This document shows positions 44,757-54,119 of a stretch of 64,000 bases of DNA, piece by piece. The position numbers and the translations under genes are program-made. The stretch is taken from NCBI RefSeq assembly GCF_000970285.1, contig NZ_CP009516.1, positions 1,405,036 to 1,469,035 on the forward strand, in the 5' to 3' direction. The notes below the pieces were generated by a model. The model saw nothing but the letters and a program-made list of their open reading frames with translations. It ran no database searches and was not told the DNA's origin. The stretch's first letter is position 1. Each line of letters starts with the position of its first letter. This stretch comes from Methanosarcina horonobensis HB-1 = JCM 15518. GTDB taxonomy: Archaea; Halobacteriota; Methanosarcinia; Methanosarcinales; Methanosarcinaceae.

Positions 44757-45536
44757 TCACTCATTGAAATTCTTATACATATAGTTTGCAGCCAGGTGGA
44801 AGATTATAATGAATATCACAAGCATTGAAATATCTAAAAGTGGAGAATATAGTGAATTACCCGTATATGCACACTCTATCAAATCGTTTCCGTAAGTAAG
44901 TGGGGATATCAGTGCAATCTTCTGGCCTATCTGAGGCATGGAAGATATCGGAATAAAAATGCCGGAGATAAATATAAGCGGTAGCCTGACAGTATTAAGA
45001 ATTGCCATGACCTCGCCCGCAGTCTCGGTGGGGTATGCAGCAAATAGCGTCCCGAGCATAGCAAAACAGAACGATGTGAGAATCATGGAAATAACAAGGA
45101 TAGGTGCATTTACTATCTGCGTATCGAATATGAAGATGCCGACAGCAAGCGGTAATAACGCAATGACAAGGCTGTAGAGAAACCCGCTAATGCTCTCCCC
45201 GAAAATCATTGAGTTCCGGGAAATAGGTGCTGAGAGCAAGCGTTCAAAAGTCTTTACGCGCCGTTCAAGAGTTAATGAAACCGGTTCTATTTGTGAAGCA
45301 GAAAACAGTAAAGTGATTGAAATCAATCCGGGTATCAATATTTTTGGGGGGGCATTCTTCCCAATAGCAAAAGACAGGAACATAAAAAGGGGAAAGAGTA
45401 TGCCGGAAACTATTATATTGGACCTGAAGTAGTAGATTCTCATATCCTTTTTGGCGATTGCCCATGCACCGTTCATTTCCCGAGACAGGTGCTTTGTCCA
45501 TCCTTTATACTCAGTCGATGGCATGAATTCCATCAC
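44757..45536 (-). CDS. ABC-2 type transporter permease
   Basis: A 259-residue membrane protein with six hydrophobic segments, including G-I-L-F-P-L-F-M-F-L-S-F near the N-terminus and the ABC-2 signature region L-P-L-I-F-I-S-G-I-F-I-P-I-S. It overlaps the ATPase gene end by 26 bases and forms an exporter with it. Drug, lipid or peptide export cannot be told apart by sequence. Several internal Met codons make the exact start uncertain. Confidence 0.9.
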   Translation of the reverse strand: MMEFMPSTEYKGWTKHLSREMNGAWAIAKKDMRIYYFRSNIIVSGILFPLFMFLSFAIGKNAPPKILIPGLISITLLFSASQIEPVSLTLERRVKTFERLLSAPISRNSMIFGESISGFLYSLVIALLPLAVGIFIFDTQIVNAPILVISMILTSFCFAMLGTLFAAYPTETAGEVMAILNTVRLPLIFISGIFIPISSMPQIGQKIALISPLTYGNDLIECAYTGNSLYSPLLDISMLVIFIIIFHLAANYMYKNFNE

Positions 45537-46467
45537 CTGCCCGTTGAAGACCGGTTAACCTTACAAATACATCTTCAAGACTCGGACCGGGAGTTGTTAT
45601 GCTGAGAATTTTTAAGTTATAAGAGTGGGCATAAGCAACCAGAGCATCAATAACTTCAGACGGAAGTTCAGTAAAAATCTTAAATTTGTCACCTGCTTTG
45701 TGAACTTCATTTATCATTGGAAGGCGGCTGAGTTCTTCGAGGTGATCTATGGAATTATTATCAAAAGCAACTTCTATAGACTGAACACTCTGAATTGTCC
45801 TTTTCAACGATTCAGGTGTATCGACTGCAACGATATTCCCTTTATTGATAATTGCTACCCTGTCACACATAACATTTGCCTCCTCAATATTATGAGTTGT
45901 TAAGAAAACAGTGACACCTTCGCGGACCAGACTTGAGACCACTTCCCGGATGATAAGGTTGCTCTGTACATCGAGCCCTGAGGTCGGCTCGTCCAGAAAT
46001 ATCAGACGAGGACTATTGACCATACCCATAGCAAGCGTCAGACGCCTTTTCATTCCTTTTGAAAAACCATGAACTTTGTCATTACGCCGTTCGTATAATT
46101 CAAACTTCCTGAGCAGTTCGTTAGCTTTTTTTTCTCGCTCTTTTCGTCCCACATGGTAGAGTTCAGCTGAAAACATCAGGTTCTGCCAGGCAGTCAGGTC
46201 ATCGTACACGTTAGAATTTTCAGAAACAATGCCTACGGACTGTCTTGCAGCAATGGTGTCGTGTTCAACATCATGACCAAAAATGGTTGCAGTTCCGGAA
46301 GTAGGTCTTGATACTCCTGTCAAAATACGAATAGTAGTTGTCTTGCCGGCACCATTGGGGCCTAAAAACCCAAAAGTTTCTCCTTCACCGACTGAGAAAC
46401 TGATGTCATTAAGAGCAATAAGGGAGCCAAATTTTTTAATGAGATGAGATACTTCAATTGCTTTCAT
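45511..46467 (-). CDS. ABC-2 type transporter ATPase
   Basis: A 318-residue ATPase of the DrrA/NatA class. Walker A G-P-N-G-A-G-K-T-T near residue 39, signature G-F-S-K-G-M-K-R-R, Walker B L-I-F-L-D-E-P and H-loop T-H-N-I. The C-terminal extension of about 100 residues is typical for the DrrA-like group. It is transcribed before the permease with an overlapping end. Confidence 0.93.
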   Translation of the reverse strand: MKAIEVSHLIKKFGSLIALNDISFSVGEGETFGFLGPNGAGKTTTIRILTGVSRPTSGTATIFGHDVEHDTIAARQSVGIVSENSNVYDDLTAWQNLMFSAELYHVGRKEREKKANELLRKFELYERRNDKVHGFSKGMKRRLTLAMGMVNSPRLIFLDEPTSGLDVQSNLIIREVVSSLVREGVTVFLTTHNIEEANVMCDRVAIINKGNIVAVDTPESLKRTIQSVQSIEVAFDNNSIDHLEELSRLPMINEVHKAGDKFKIFTELPSEVIDALVAYAHSYNLKILSITTPGPSLEDVFVRLTGLQRAGDGIHAID

Positions 46468-47530
46468 GGTTAGTCCGTGACCTCAGTGAATTAAAATCAA
46501 TTGGCAACAGATTCTATTAGTTTAAGTTTGCTGATTTTTATAATTAAAATTTAGTTCTGAAGAGTCTTCGATTGCAAATAAGTTGTCCCGAGGCGTAAGT
46601 GATATAGATTTAATATAAGAGTTATCCATGCCGCAATATTTTATGGGAAGAATCTAATATTCCTGGTTTCGTTCCATCAACGAGGACTTGAAGAATCTTA
46701 AATTATAAACTCTTTTCTAAATCTTCTAACCGGGAGATATTTCCTATGAACATACCTATTCATTGGTCATCGGTTAAGGAATTTTCTTGCCTGAAAGCTA
46801 TCGATTTTGTACCGGAAGCCTGCCTTAAATTCTGGCCCCATTACATGAAATAGATACTCTGTTCCAGTCTACAAAACAATGAAATTTTTGATGGTTGTTG
46901 TGGAAATGTAGGCGATTTCTCACGATTTCTCACTTGACCGAAGACACATGGATATCCATTACAAAAGCGTGAGTGAGAGACGGGTTATTAGGAGAAGTTG
47001 TTCCCTATTTGCGGTGGGGTTAAGGTCAAAAGCCACTCTGTTATTAATTTTGCATAAGTGATGATTTCGAAAGTTTTATAATGATCATATTTTATGTATA
47101 GTTTTGGTACAAAAAAGAAGAAAATTTTAACATCTATTTTAACTAAATTTAAAAATTGTATTACAAAATATATTCAATAGAGGGAATAACGAGAGTCCAC
47201 AAATTTAAAAAAATCCAATCGTATGTGCAGGACCTGCTGCTCAGCGTAATGCAGCGTAATAAGTTGATTTCCAAAAGGATACTTTTGCATCTCCCGCCAG
47301 GACAGGGGATCATCCTTATCGTTAAGAAGAAAAGAAGAAGCAGGCACCTAATTAAAGCATGAAAACAGGCACTCCCAAAATTCCATTCACAATCAATTCT
47401 TGTTGTGAGTTTAATAGGCGGTCAAAATTTACCCTCAGGAACAGACAGCTCAGGGATTGGCCAGGTTGCAGGTCCGGCTAAGGATAGCCAGGGAATATAA
47501 AAATTATTTTATTAAGTCAGAAAGAAGGAC
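46468..47530. other. 1-kb intergenic region between ABC exporter and nickel-type operon
   Basis: No gene is supported. A 35-codon frame at 46746 (M-N-I-P-I-H-W...) and a 68-codon basic frame at 47156-47362 have no recognisable character. Short features: tandem CGATTTCTCA near 46918-46940 and a near-palindrome ATAATGATCATATT near 47079-47092. The stretch marks the border between ordinary AT-rich sequence and the GC-richer operon downstream. Confidence 0.35.
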
Positions 47531-49144
47531 ATGAACGTGAGAAAGTATCAAGGCACCAGGGTGATTATAGCAGGAGCCCTAATACTGGTACTGGTAGCGG
47601 TACTTTTATTCAGTACTTATGGACAGACGGGGCAATCTGAAGACGAAAGTACTTTAATCCAGGCATCGTCTCACGATATCGGCGACATCAACGGGCACCT
47701 GTACGGGGGTGCTCAGATGGCGCAGGGAATGGTCTATGAAACCCTGGTGGAAAATACTGTTAACGGTCCCGGGCCAAGGCTTGCGGAGAGCTGGAATATT
47801 TCCGAAGACGGCAAGGTCTATACCTTCTATTTGCTTAAGAATGTCACATTTCAGGATGGGGAGCCGTTCAATGCCCAGGCGGTAAAAGAGAATATTGATG
47901 CGGTACAGCGGAACAAAGAACGTCATGCCTGGCTGGCGCTGGCCTCAAGGATTGTCAGCTGCGATGTCGTGGACAACTATACCGTAAAGCTGGTGCTATC
48001 CGAAGCTTATTATCCTGCACTCAACGAGCTTGGCTATACGCGCCCTTACAGCATGATGTCTCCCGGATGCTTTATCAATGGGGAAACGAAGGACGGGGTC
48101 AGCGGTTATATCGGGACCGGGCCGTATAAGCTGACCGAGCACGTGGAAGACCAGTATGCTGCCTTTGAGGCAAATCCGGATTACTGGGGGGGCGAGCCGG
48201 GCGTTAAGAAAATTATCCGGAAGGTCCTGCCCATCGGACAGACTACCTTGCTTGCGCTTCAGAAGAAAGAAGTGAACTTCCTGGTCACCGAAACAGGTGG
48301 AAATATGCTCGACGTCCAGGCAGTCAGGGACCTGGGAAAGACCGGGGACTACCGGATTACTCAGAGCGACCCGGTGTCTACTAAAATTCTCCTGGTCAAC
48401 ACAGGAAACCCGGAAAGCCCTCTTGCCGAAAAACCCGTACGTGAGGCTGTGTGGTATGCTATTGACCGGGACTCTCTGGCAAATGACCTCCTCGGCGGAG
48501 AAGACTTCCCGGCTGAAACCCTTATGTCAAAGGCGGTCCCCTATTGCAACATTGACCTGAAGGTAAGAAACTTTGACCCTGAAAAAGCCAGGCAAATCCT
48601 TGACGCGGCAGGCTGGAAACTGGAAAACGGCTCGGAGTACCGGACCCGCGACGGGAAGACACTGAAATTCAACCTTTGCTATTTTTCAGCCAAAGCCGGA
48701 CAAAAAGCGATGAGCGAGCTGATCCAGAGCAACCTGAAGGCAGTCGGGATCCAGCTTGAACTGACCGGCGAGGAAAACAATGCTTGTTATGACCGCAGGA
48801 AGACCGGCAACTACGATATGCTGTTCGACGTGACCTGGGGAGTCCCCTATGAGCCTCACTGCACCGCCAATATCCTCAAGCCCGGAGGTTCTTATGGCGA
48901 CACGACTAAAGGACTTCCTGAAGCAGAAAAACTGTATAGGAAAGTTGATGAAGTCCTTGCCAGCAGAGACGAAGCAGCGCGGAAAGAGCTGTATACCGAA
49001 ATTTTTTCGACGGTACATGAGGAAGCAAACATTATCCCCCTCACCTATGGACGCCTCACAGCAATCTCCCCCAAAAATCTTGAAAATGTCCATTTCCTGC
49101 AAAACCAGTACGAACTTCCTTTCAAGGACCTGCAATTCGAATAA
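47531..49144 (+). CDS. Nickel/peptide-type ABC transporter substrate-binding protein (NikA-like)
   Basis: A 537-residue solute-binding protein of the DppA/NikA cluster. An N-terminal hydrophobic helix (V-I-I-A-G-A-L-I-L-V-L-V-A-V-L-L-F) anchors or exports it. Body motifs: L-A-E-S-W-N-I-S-E-D-G-K near 87, F-D-P-E-K-A-R-Q-I-L-D-A-A-G-W near 350 and the NikA-like D-V-T-W-G-V-P-Y-E-P-H near 436. It is the first gene of a run of seven same-strand genes. Nickel, a nickel chelate or another metallophore complex is the most likely ligand; peptide cannot be excluded. Confidence 0.87.
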   Translation: MNVRKYQGTRVIIAGALILVLVAVLLFSTYGQTGQSEDESTLIQASSHDIGDINGHLYGGAQMAQGMVYETLVENTVNGPGPRLAESWNISEDGKVYTFYLLKNVTFQDGEPFNAQAVKENIDAVQRNKERHAWLALASRIVSCDVVDNYTVKLVLSEAYYPALNELGYTRPYSMMSPGCFINGETKDGVSGYIGTGPYKLTEHVEDQYAAFEANPDYWGGEPGVKKIIRKVLPIGQTTLLALQKKEVNFLVTETGGNMLDVQAVRDLGKTGDYRITQSDPVSTKILLVNTGNPESPLAEKPVREAVWYAIDRDSLANDLLGGEDFPAETLMSKAVPYCNIDLKVRNFDPEKARQILDAAGWKLENGSEYRTRDGKTLKFNLCYFSAKAGQKAMSELIQSNLKAVGIQLELTGEENNACYDRRKTGNYDMLFDVTWGVPYEPHCTANILKPGGSYGDTTKGLPEAEKLYRKVDEVLASRDEAARKELYTEIFSTVHEEANIIPLTYGRLTAISPKNLENVHFLQNQYELPFKDLQFE

Positions 49145-49204
49145 ACTGTGACTGTAATCGGTCTGAAAGGCGGATAATTTGCCCTGCAGGACAAGGAGAA
49201 TACC

Positions 49205-50134
49205 ATGCGCGCCTATGTAATCAAGCGGATTTTCGCTGCAGTTCCGCTTTTCTTTATCATTTCCTTCTGTTCCTTTCTGCTGATTAACCTCTCCCCGACC
49301 GACCCCGCAGAAGCTGCGCTGCGGGCAAACGATGTGCCTGTGGTCACACAGGAGCTGGTGGAGCAGACCCGGGAGCAGCTTGGCCTGGACCGGCCTTTCC
49401 TAATCCGTTACGGGAACTGGCTGTCTGACAGCCTGCACCTGAATTTCGGTCAGTCTTACGTCAAAAGGAGGCCGGTATCCAGCCTGATCTTGCCGGCCTT
49501 CCTGAACACTTTAAAGCTGGTTACGGTAACTTCGGTAACCGTCATATTTCTGTCGACGGCATTCGGAGTATTTTGTGCCCTGCGTGAAGGGAGCAGGGCG
49601 GACAAAGTCACACGTGGAGTCCTGTTCGCTTTTACCGCCGTGCCGTCCTACTGGGTCGGCATCCTGATGATATGGTTTTTTGCCGTGCGGTTAAACCTTC
49701 TCCCTACAAGCGGGATGGGGAGCGCTGCGCACTATATTTTGCCGGTCGCGGTAATGTCCTCTGGCTATATCGGCTTCTATTTTCGGCTGATCCGCAACTC
49801 CATGGTCCGCAACAACGGAGAGAATTACGTGCTGTACGAAAAGGCCAGCGGGCTGCCGGACCGTCTGGTAAACCGGCACATCCTGCGCAATTCCCTGCAG
49901 ACGGCAGTCTCAGGCTTTTGCATGGCTGTTCCCGGGATGCTGGCAGGGACTGTCGTGGTCGAAAATGTTTTTGCATGGCCGGGTATCGGCCGTCTTTGCG
50001 TTTCCGCAATTTTTGACCGGGACCTGCCGGTAGTCCAGGCTTATATTATCGTCGTGGCTGCGTTCTTCATCCTGTTTAATTTGATTGCCGACCTTGTAAA
50101 TGCGGCAATAAACCCAAAACTGAGGGAGGAGTAA
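49205..50134 (+). CDS. Nickel/peptide-type ABC transporter permease (NikB-like)
   Basis: A 309-residue DppB/NikB permease with six membrane spans and the N-terminal M-R-A-Y-V-I-K-R-I-F-A-A-V-P-L-F hallmark. The EAA-like loop (Y-E-K-A-S-G-L-P-D-R-L-V) is near residue 218. Separated by 60 bases from the binding-protein gene and 4 bases from the partner permease. GC-rich codon use, like the whole operon. Confidence 0.9.
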   Translation: MRAYVIKRIFAAVPLFFIISFCSFLLINLSPTDPAEAALRANDVPVVTQELVEQTREQLGLDRPFLIRYGNWLSDSLHLNFGQSYVKRRPVSSLILPAFLNTLKLVTVTSVTVIFLSTAFGVFCALREGSRADKVTRGVLFAFTAVPSYWVGILMIWFFAVRLNLLPTSGMGSAAHYILPVAVMSSGYIGFYFRLIRNSMVRNNGENYVLYEKASGLPDRLVNRHILRNSLQTAVSGFCMAVPGMLAGTVVVENVFAWPGIGRLCVSAIFDRDLPVVQAYIIVVAAFFILFNLIADLVNAAINPKLREE

Positions 50135-50138
50135 GCAA

Positions 50139-51002
50139 ATGCCTGTCTGGGAAAAACTCAAGCAGGACCGGCTTGCGATGTGCTGCCTCGTCTTTCTCTC
50201 GTCTGTTGTCCTGGTTGGCATTTTTGCACCTTTTTTCGCACCAAACGACCCTCTTGCTGTGGACACCTCACTGAGGTTTGCAGGGCCGTCCTTCCGGTAC
50301 CCGCTTGGGAATGACCAGTTAGGGCGCTGCGTCCTGTCCCGGCTGATCTATGCGATCCGCCCGAGCGTCCTGTATGTGCTCTTTGCCCTGTTAATTACCG
50401 TGATGATCGGCGCGGTACTGGGGATGATTTCCGGGTACCATAAGGGGAGGGTGGACAATGTAATCATGCGCCTCTGCGATGTCATGCTCTCCTTTCCCGG
50501 GGAGGTCATCACCCTTGCCATCATCGGGGTGTTCGGGGTGGGGCTCCAAAACATTCTCCTGGCCTCTATACTGACAAAATGGGCGTGGTTCACGCGGGTG
50601 ATCCGCACCTCAGTGATGCAGTTTACCGAACAGAACTATGTCCGGTTTGCAAAGGCTGCCGGGTGCAGCCCCTTTCACGTCCTGACCCGCCACATCCTTC
50701 CGATGACGTTTTCAGAAATTGCAGTCATTTTCAGCAGTTCGGTCTGCTCGATGATTCTGCAGATCTCCGGTTTTTCCTTTCTTGGCCTGGGGATTCAGGC
50801 ACCTGCACCCGAATGGGGCATGATGCTCAATGAGGCAAAGGACGTGATGCTCTCTTATCCCGCTTTGATGCTCCCTCCGGGAATCGCAGTGATGCTGGTT
50901 TCGGCTTCTTTTGGCTTTCTCGGGGACAGTCTGCGTGATGCCATGGACCCGAAACACGAGCCTGCTGCCGCAAAAAGAAGGGAAGGGAGGGCTCCTTCAT
51001 GA
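50139..51002 (+). CDS. Nickel/peptide-type ABC transporter permease (NikC-like)
   Basis: A 287-residue DppC/NikC permease. Its first half holds the N-terminal helix and the family segment L-G-N-D-Q-L-G-R-C-V-L-S-R near 50; the second half includes the EAA loop F-A-K-A-A-G-C-S-P-F-H-V-L and G-F-S-F-L-G-L-G-I-Q-A-P. It overlaps the next gene by four bases (ATGA), so translation is coupled. Confidence 0.9.
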   Translation: MPVWEKLKQDRLAMCCLVFLSSVVLVGIFAPFFAPNDPLAVDTSLRFAGPSFRYPLGNDQLGRCVLSRLIYAIRPSVLYVLFALLITVMIGAVLGMISGYHKGRVDNVIMRLCDVMLSFPGEVITLAIIGVFGVGLQNILLASILTKWAWFTRVIRTSVMQFTEQNYVRFAKAAGCSPFHVLTRHILPMTFSEIAVIFSSSVCSMILQISGFSFLGLGIQAPAPEWGMMLNEAKDVMLSYPALMLPPGIAVMLVSASFGFLGDSLRDAMDPKHEPAAAKRREGRAPS

Positions 51003-51817
51003 AAAATATACTGCAGGTAAACGGCCTTAATGTATGGGACTCCCGCAGCGGGGAAGCAATCGTCAAAGATGTTTCCTTTTCTCTTAAGGAGCACAGCTGT
51101 CTTGCCCTTGTAGGAGAAAGCGGCAGCGGAAAGTCCATGACCTGTAAAGCCATTATGGGACTGAACAGGCCCTGGATCAGCTGCTCCGGCCGTGTGGAAT
51201 TTGACGGGCAGGAGTTGCTCACACTGCCGCAGCAGAAGCTCCGCAGCCTGTGTGGGAACCGCCTGTGCATGATTTTGCAGGACGGGATGAGCGCGTTTGA
51301 CCCTTCCTGCGTCATCGGACAGCATTTCAGGGAAACCTTGAAGGAACATTTTGGCTGGACAGCCCAGCAGGCTGACGAAAGGATGGTGGAGTCCATGCTG
51401 ACAGTCATGCTGAAAAATCCGGCTGGACTTTTGAAAAAATACCCGCACCAGCTGTCAGGCGGTATGCTTCAGCGTGCAATGATCGCCCTCGCGCTGGTCC
51501 TGGAGCCGGACATTATCATTGCGGACGAGCCTACCACGGCGCTAGACACCATCACACAGTTCGAAGTGATGGAGCAATTCACAGCGCTGCAAAAGCGTAC
51601 CAGCAGCGCCATGATTTTCGTATCTCATGACTTAGGGGTCGTGAACAGGCTGGCCGATTCTGTTGTCGTGATGAAAAACGGGTCAGTTGTGGAATTCGGC
51701 CCGCTTCCGGACATTTTTGAGCACCCGCAGCAGGAATACACGCGGTACCTGGTCTCTACAAGGCAGGCGCTCGGGACGCGTTTTCGTCAGGTCCTGGGGG
51801 GAAATGAGCCGTGCTGA
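50999..51817 (+). CDS. Nickel/peptide-type ABC transporter ATPase (NikD-like)
   Basis: A 272-residue ATPase. Walker A G-E-S-G-S-G-K-S near residue 39, signature L-S-G-G-M-L-Q-R, Walker B I-I-A-D-E-P-T-T and H-loop S-H-D-L-G. Overlaps both neighbours, which places it firmly in the operon. It lacks much of the C-terminal oligopeptide-binding extension of OppD, as NikD does. Confidence 0.92.
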   Translation: MKNILQVNGLNVWDSRSGEAIVKDVSFSLKEHSCLALVGESGSGKSMTCKAIMGLNRPWISCSGRVEFDGQELLTLPQQKLRSLCGNRLCMILQDGMSAFDPSCVIGQHFRETLKEHFGWTAQQADERMVESMLTVMLKNPAGLLKKYPHQLSGGMLQRAMIALALVLEPDIIIADEPTTALDTITQFEVMEQFTALQKRTSSAMIFVSHDLGVVNRLADSVVVMKNGSVVEFGPLPDIFEHPQQEYTRYLVSTRQALGTRFRQVLGGNEPC

Positions 51818-52593
51818 CCGTAAGCCGTGTAAATAAAACCTACAATAACGGAGACTTTTTTTCAAACAACCGTCAGCTAGTCCTTTCTGACGTAAGCTTT
51901 GAGGTGCATGGCGGCGAATGTCTCGGGGTTATCGGCGAGAGCGGCAGCGGAAAATCTACTCTCGGGCGTTTGATTGCGGGGATTGAAAAACCGGACAGCG
52001 GAGAGATCCTGTTTCAGGGGCGGGACGTACAGTCGCGCGAAGTACGTCTGGGACATATCAGCGCGGTCTTTCAGGACTATTCCTCGTCAATCAACCCTTT
52101 TTTCACGGTTTTCGATGCGGTTTCGGAGCTGCTCAGGACCATGGGCCAGCACGATAAAAAGGAGGTTACACGCAGGGTTGTCGACCTGCTCGGACAGGTG
52201 GGGCTGAACGCCGGATACTGCAGCAAGCTGCCGCATGAGCTTTCGGGGGGCGAAGCACAGCGGGTCTGCATTGCGCGTGCCATCTCAACCGGGCCTCAGT
52301 TCCTGGTCCTGGACGAGGCAATCAGCTCCCTCGACACACCGGTTCAGACTCAGATACTGAACCTTTTAATAGAGCTTAAGGAGCGGTATCAGATGAGCTA
52401 CCTGTTTATCACGCACGATATTCAGGCGGTAGCCTATCTTTGTGACCGGGTCCTCTTTTTTCATAATGGGCGGGTGGTTGAACAGTCTCCGGTGTCCGGG
52501 CTGTCCCGGGTAAAAAACGAATATTCCAGAAAACTGCTTTCTTCAGTCATCCCGTTCGAAAGTAAAGAAATGAGGTCATGTCATGGAGTATAA
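51811..52593 (+). CDS. Nickel/peptide-type ABC transporter ATPase (NikE-like)
   Basis: A 260-residue second ATPase with G-E-S-G-S-G-K-S-T-L-G-R, signature L-S-G-G-E-A-Q-R and H-loop T-H-D-I-Q. Its start overlaps the end of the NikD-like gene and its end overlaps the methyltransferase start by 11 bases, so the methyltransferases belong to this transcript. Confidence 0.92.
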   Translation: MLTVSRVNKTYNNGDFFSNNRQLVLSDVSFEVHGGECLGVIGESGSGKSTLGRLIAGIEKPDSGEILFQGRDVQSREVRLGHISAVFQDYSSSINPFFTVFDAVSELLRTMGQHDKKEVTRRVVDLLGQVGLNAGYCSKLPHELSGGEAQRVCIARAISTGPQFLVLDEAISSLDTPVQTQILNLLIELKERYQMSYLFITHDIQAVAYLCDRVLFFHNGRVVEQSPVSGLSRVKNEYSRKLLSSVIPFESKEMRSCHGV

Positions 52594-54097
52594 AATACAA
52601 ACCGTTAGATGGTGGACAGAAACCGCAAATAGCTATAACAGTACCATTCAGGCAGAGCTTACCAATGAGAAACGCAGGATATGGACAGGCCTCCTGCTCG
52701 AGAATGCGCCGCGGAAAGAAAATCTGAGGGTGCTTGATGTTGGGACCGGGCCCGGTTTTTTCTCCATCCTCCTCTCTGCCAGGGGCCACCGGGTCACAGG
52801 GATCGACTGCACGCCTGAAATGCTGGAGCAGGCAAAAAATAATGCCCGGCAAGAAGGTGTTCATCCGGAATTTTTACTGATGGACAGTCACCACCTGGAG
52901 TTTCCGGACAATACTTTTGACCTGGTCGTAAGCCGCAATGTGACCTGGACCCTCTACGACCCTGAGGCAGCTTATACGGAATGGAAACGAGTCCTGAAGC
53001 CCGGCGGCAGGCTGCTTGTTTTTGATGCCAACTGGTATATGCAGCACTTTGACCCTGAGATGGAGCAGACAATGCGCAGGGGCATTTTGCAGTACAGGGA
53101 AAAATACGGGCAGCTCCCGGCAAAGTTTGCGATGTACCGCCTGGAGGAATACTGGAAAAGACTTCCGCTGGTCGGGACAAAGCGGCCCTTATGGGACCGT
53201 GCGGTGCTCTGGAAGCTGGGCTTTCAGGATATAGTGTGTGATGAAAACATCTCGTATCTGACTGCGCTCGACGATATCAGCCAGATGCTTTATGGCGCTG
53301 CTGCCATGTTTATGGTCCGGGCGACCAGAGTGACACAGGAGGAGGAAGACCTTCAGACCATAGCCGAATATTGGGACGGAAGGTCTCCGGAGCAGAGTAT
53401 TGCCTGCCTGTCCGAGCTTGCTTCTCCTCAGCGTGAAGCCTACCTGAAATTATTGAGCACCTATCTGCCTGCAGGACGGAAACTGCGTGTCTTGGACGTA
53501 GGTACAGGCTGCGGCTTTCTGGCCATACTGCTTGCGGAGGAAGGGCATGAGGTAACGGGGGTCGACATTTCTCCCCTGATGCTGGAGGAAGCTGCTTACT
53601 GTGCTAATTCCCGCAGTGCAGCCGTGGATTTCAGGCCGGACAATGCGGAAAAGCTGCCTTTTGGAGATAACTGCTTTGATCTGGTCATAAGTCGCAACCT
53701 GGTCTGGACCCTGCAAAATCCGGAAACAGCTTTTTCAGAGTGGCATCGGATATTGAAACCAGGAGGAATGCTGGTGTACCTGGACGCGAACTTTTACTTG
53801 CACCTCTTCGACCCTCAGCAAAAGGAGCAGCTTGAAAAGTTCCGCCAGGCAGCAGGGGTGCGTGAAAGCACTCCGCTCTATGGGACGGGACACAGCAGCA
53901 CGTCCGTGATGGATTCCGTTGCCCCCAGGCTCCCGCTTTCTGCCCAAAAGCGTCCGAAATGGGACAAAAAGGCACTCTCACAGGCTAGATTTCATGTTCT
54001 TGCCGCAGAGCCGTGCAGCTCAAGACTTCCCGGAGCAGAAAAAGAACAAATTCAATACGCTGCGACGCCGATGTTTTTCATCACCGCGCAAAAATAG
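52583..54097 (+). CDS. Fused tandem class I SAM methyltransferase (two domains)
   Basis: A 504-residue protein made of two similar methyltransferase domains. Domain 1 has the SAM motif V-L-D-V-G-T-G-P-G-F near residue 49 and S-R-N-V-T-W-T-L-Y-D-P; domain 2 has V-L-D-V-G-T-G-C-G-F near 305 and S-R-N-L-V-W-T-L. Each includes the F/L-D-A-N-W/F motif. The start ATG at 52583 follows GAGG and overlaps the NikE-like gene. The gene ends in TAG with an in-frame TGA backup four codons on. Domains of this type occur beside nickel/peptide importers in Firmicutes as I recall, where the methyl acceptor is not known; a metallophore or regulatory role is possible. Confidence 0.85.
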   Translation: MEYKIQTVRWWTETANSYNSTIQAELTNEKRRIWTGLLLENAPRKENLRVLDVGTGPGFFSILLSARGHRVTGIDCTPEMLEQAKNNARQEGVHPEFLLMDSHHLEFPDNTFDLVVSRNVTWTLYDPEAAYTEWKRVLKPGGRLLVFDANWYMQHFDPEMEQTMRRGILQYREKYGQLPAKFAMYRLEEYWKRLPLVGTKRPLWDRAVLWKLGFQDIVCDENISYLTALDDISQMLYGAAAMFMVRATRVTQEEEDLQTIAEYWDGRSPEQSIACLSELASPQREAYLKLLSTYLPAGRKLRVLDVGTGCGFLAILLAEEGHEVTGVDISPLMLEEAAYCANSRSAAVDFRPDNAEKLPFGDNCFDLVISRNLVWTLQNPETAFSEWHRILKPGGMLVYLDANFYLHLFDPQQKEQLEKFRQAAGVRESTPLYGTGHSSTSVMDSVAPRLPLSAQKRPKWDKKALSQARFHVLAAEPCSSRLPGAEKEQIQYAATPMFFITAQK

Positions 54098-54119
54098 TCG
54101 CAAAGGAGATGAAGAGACA

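Noticed and set aside
47156-47362. 68-codon basic frame before the nickel-type operon
   Set aside because: Lys/Arg-rich chance-like translation of AT-rich DNA, no recognisable domain.
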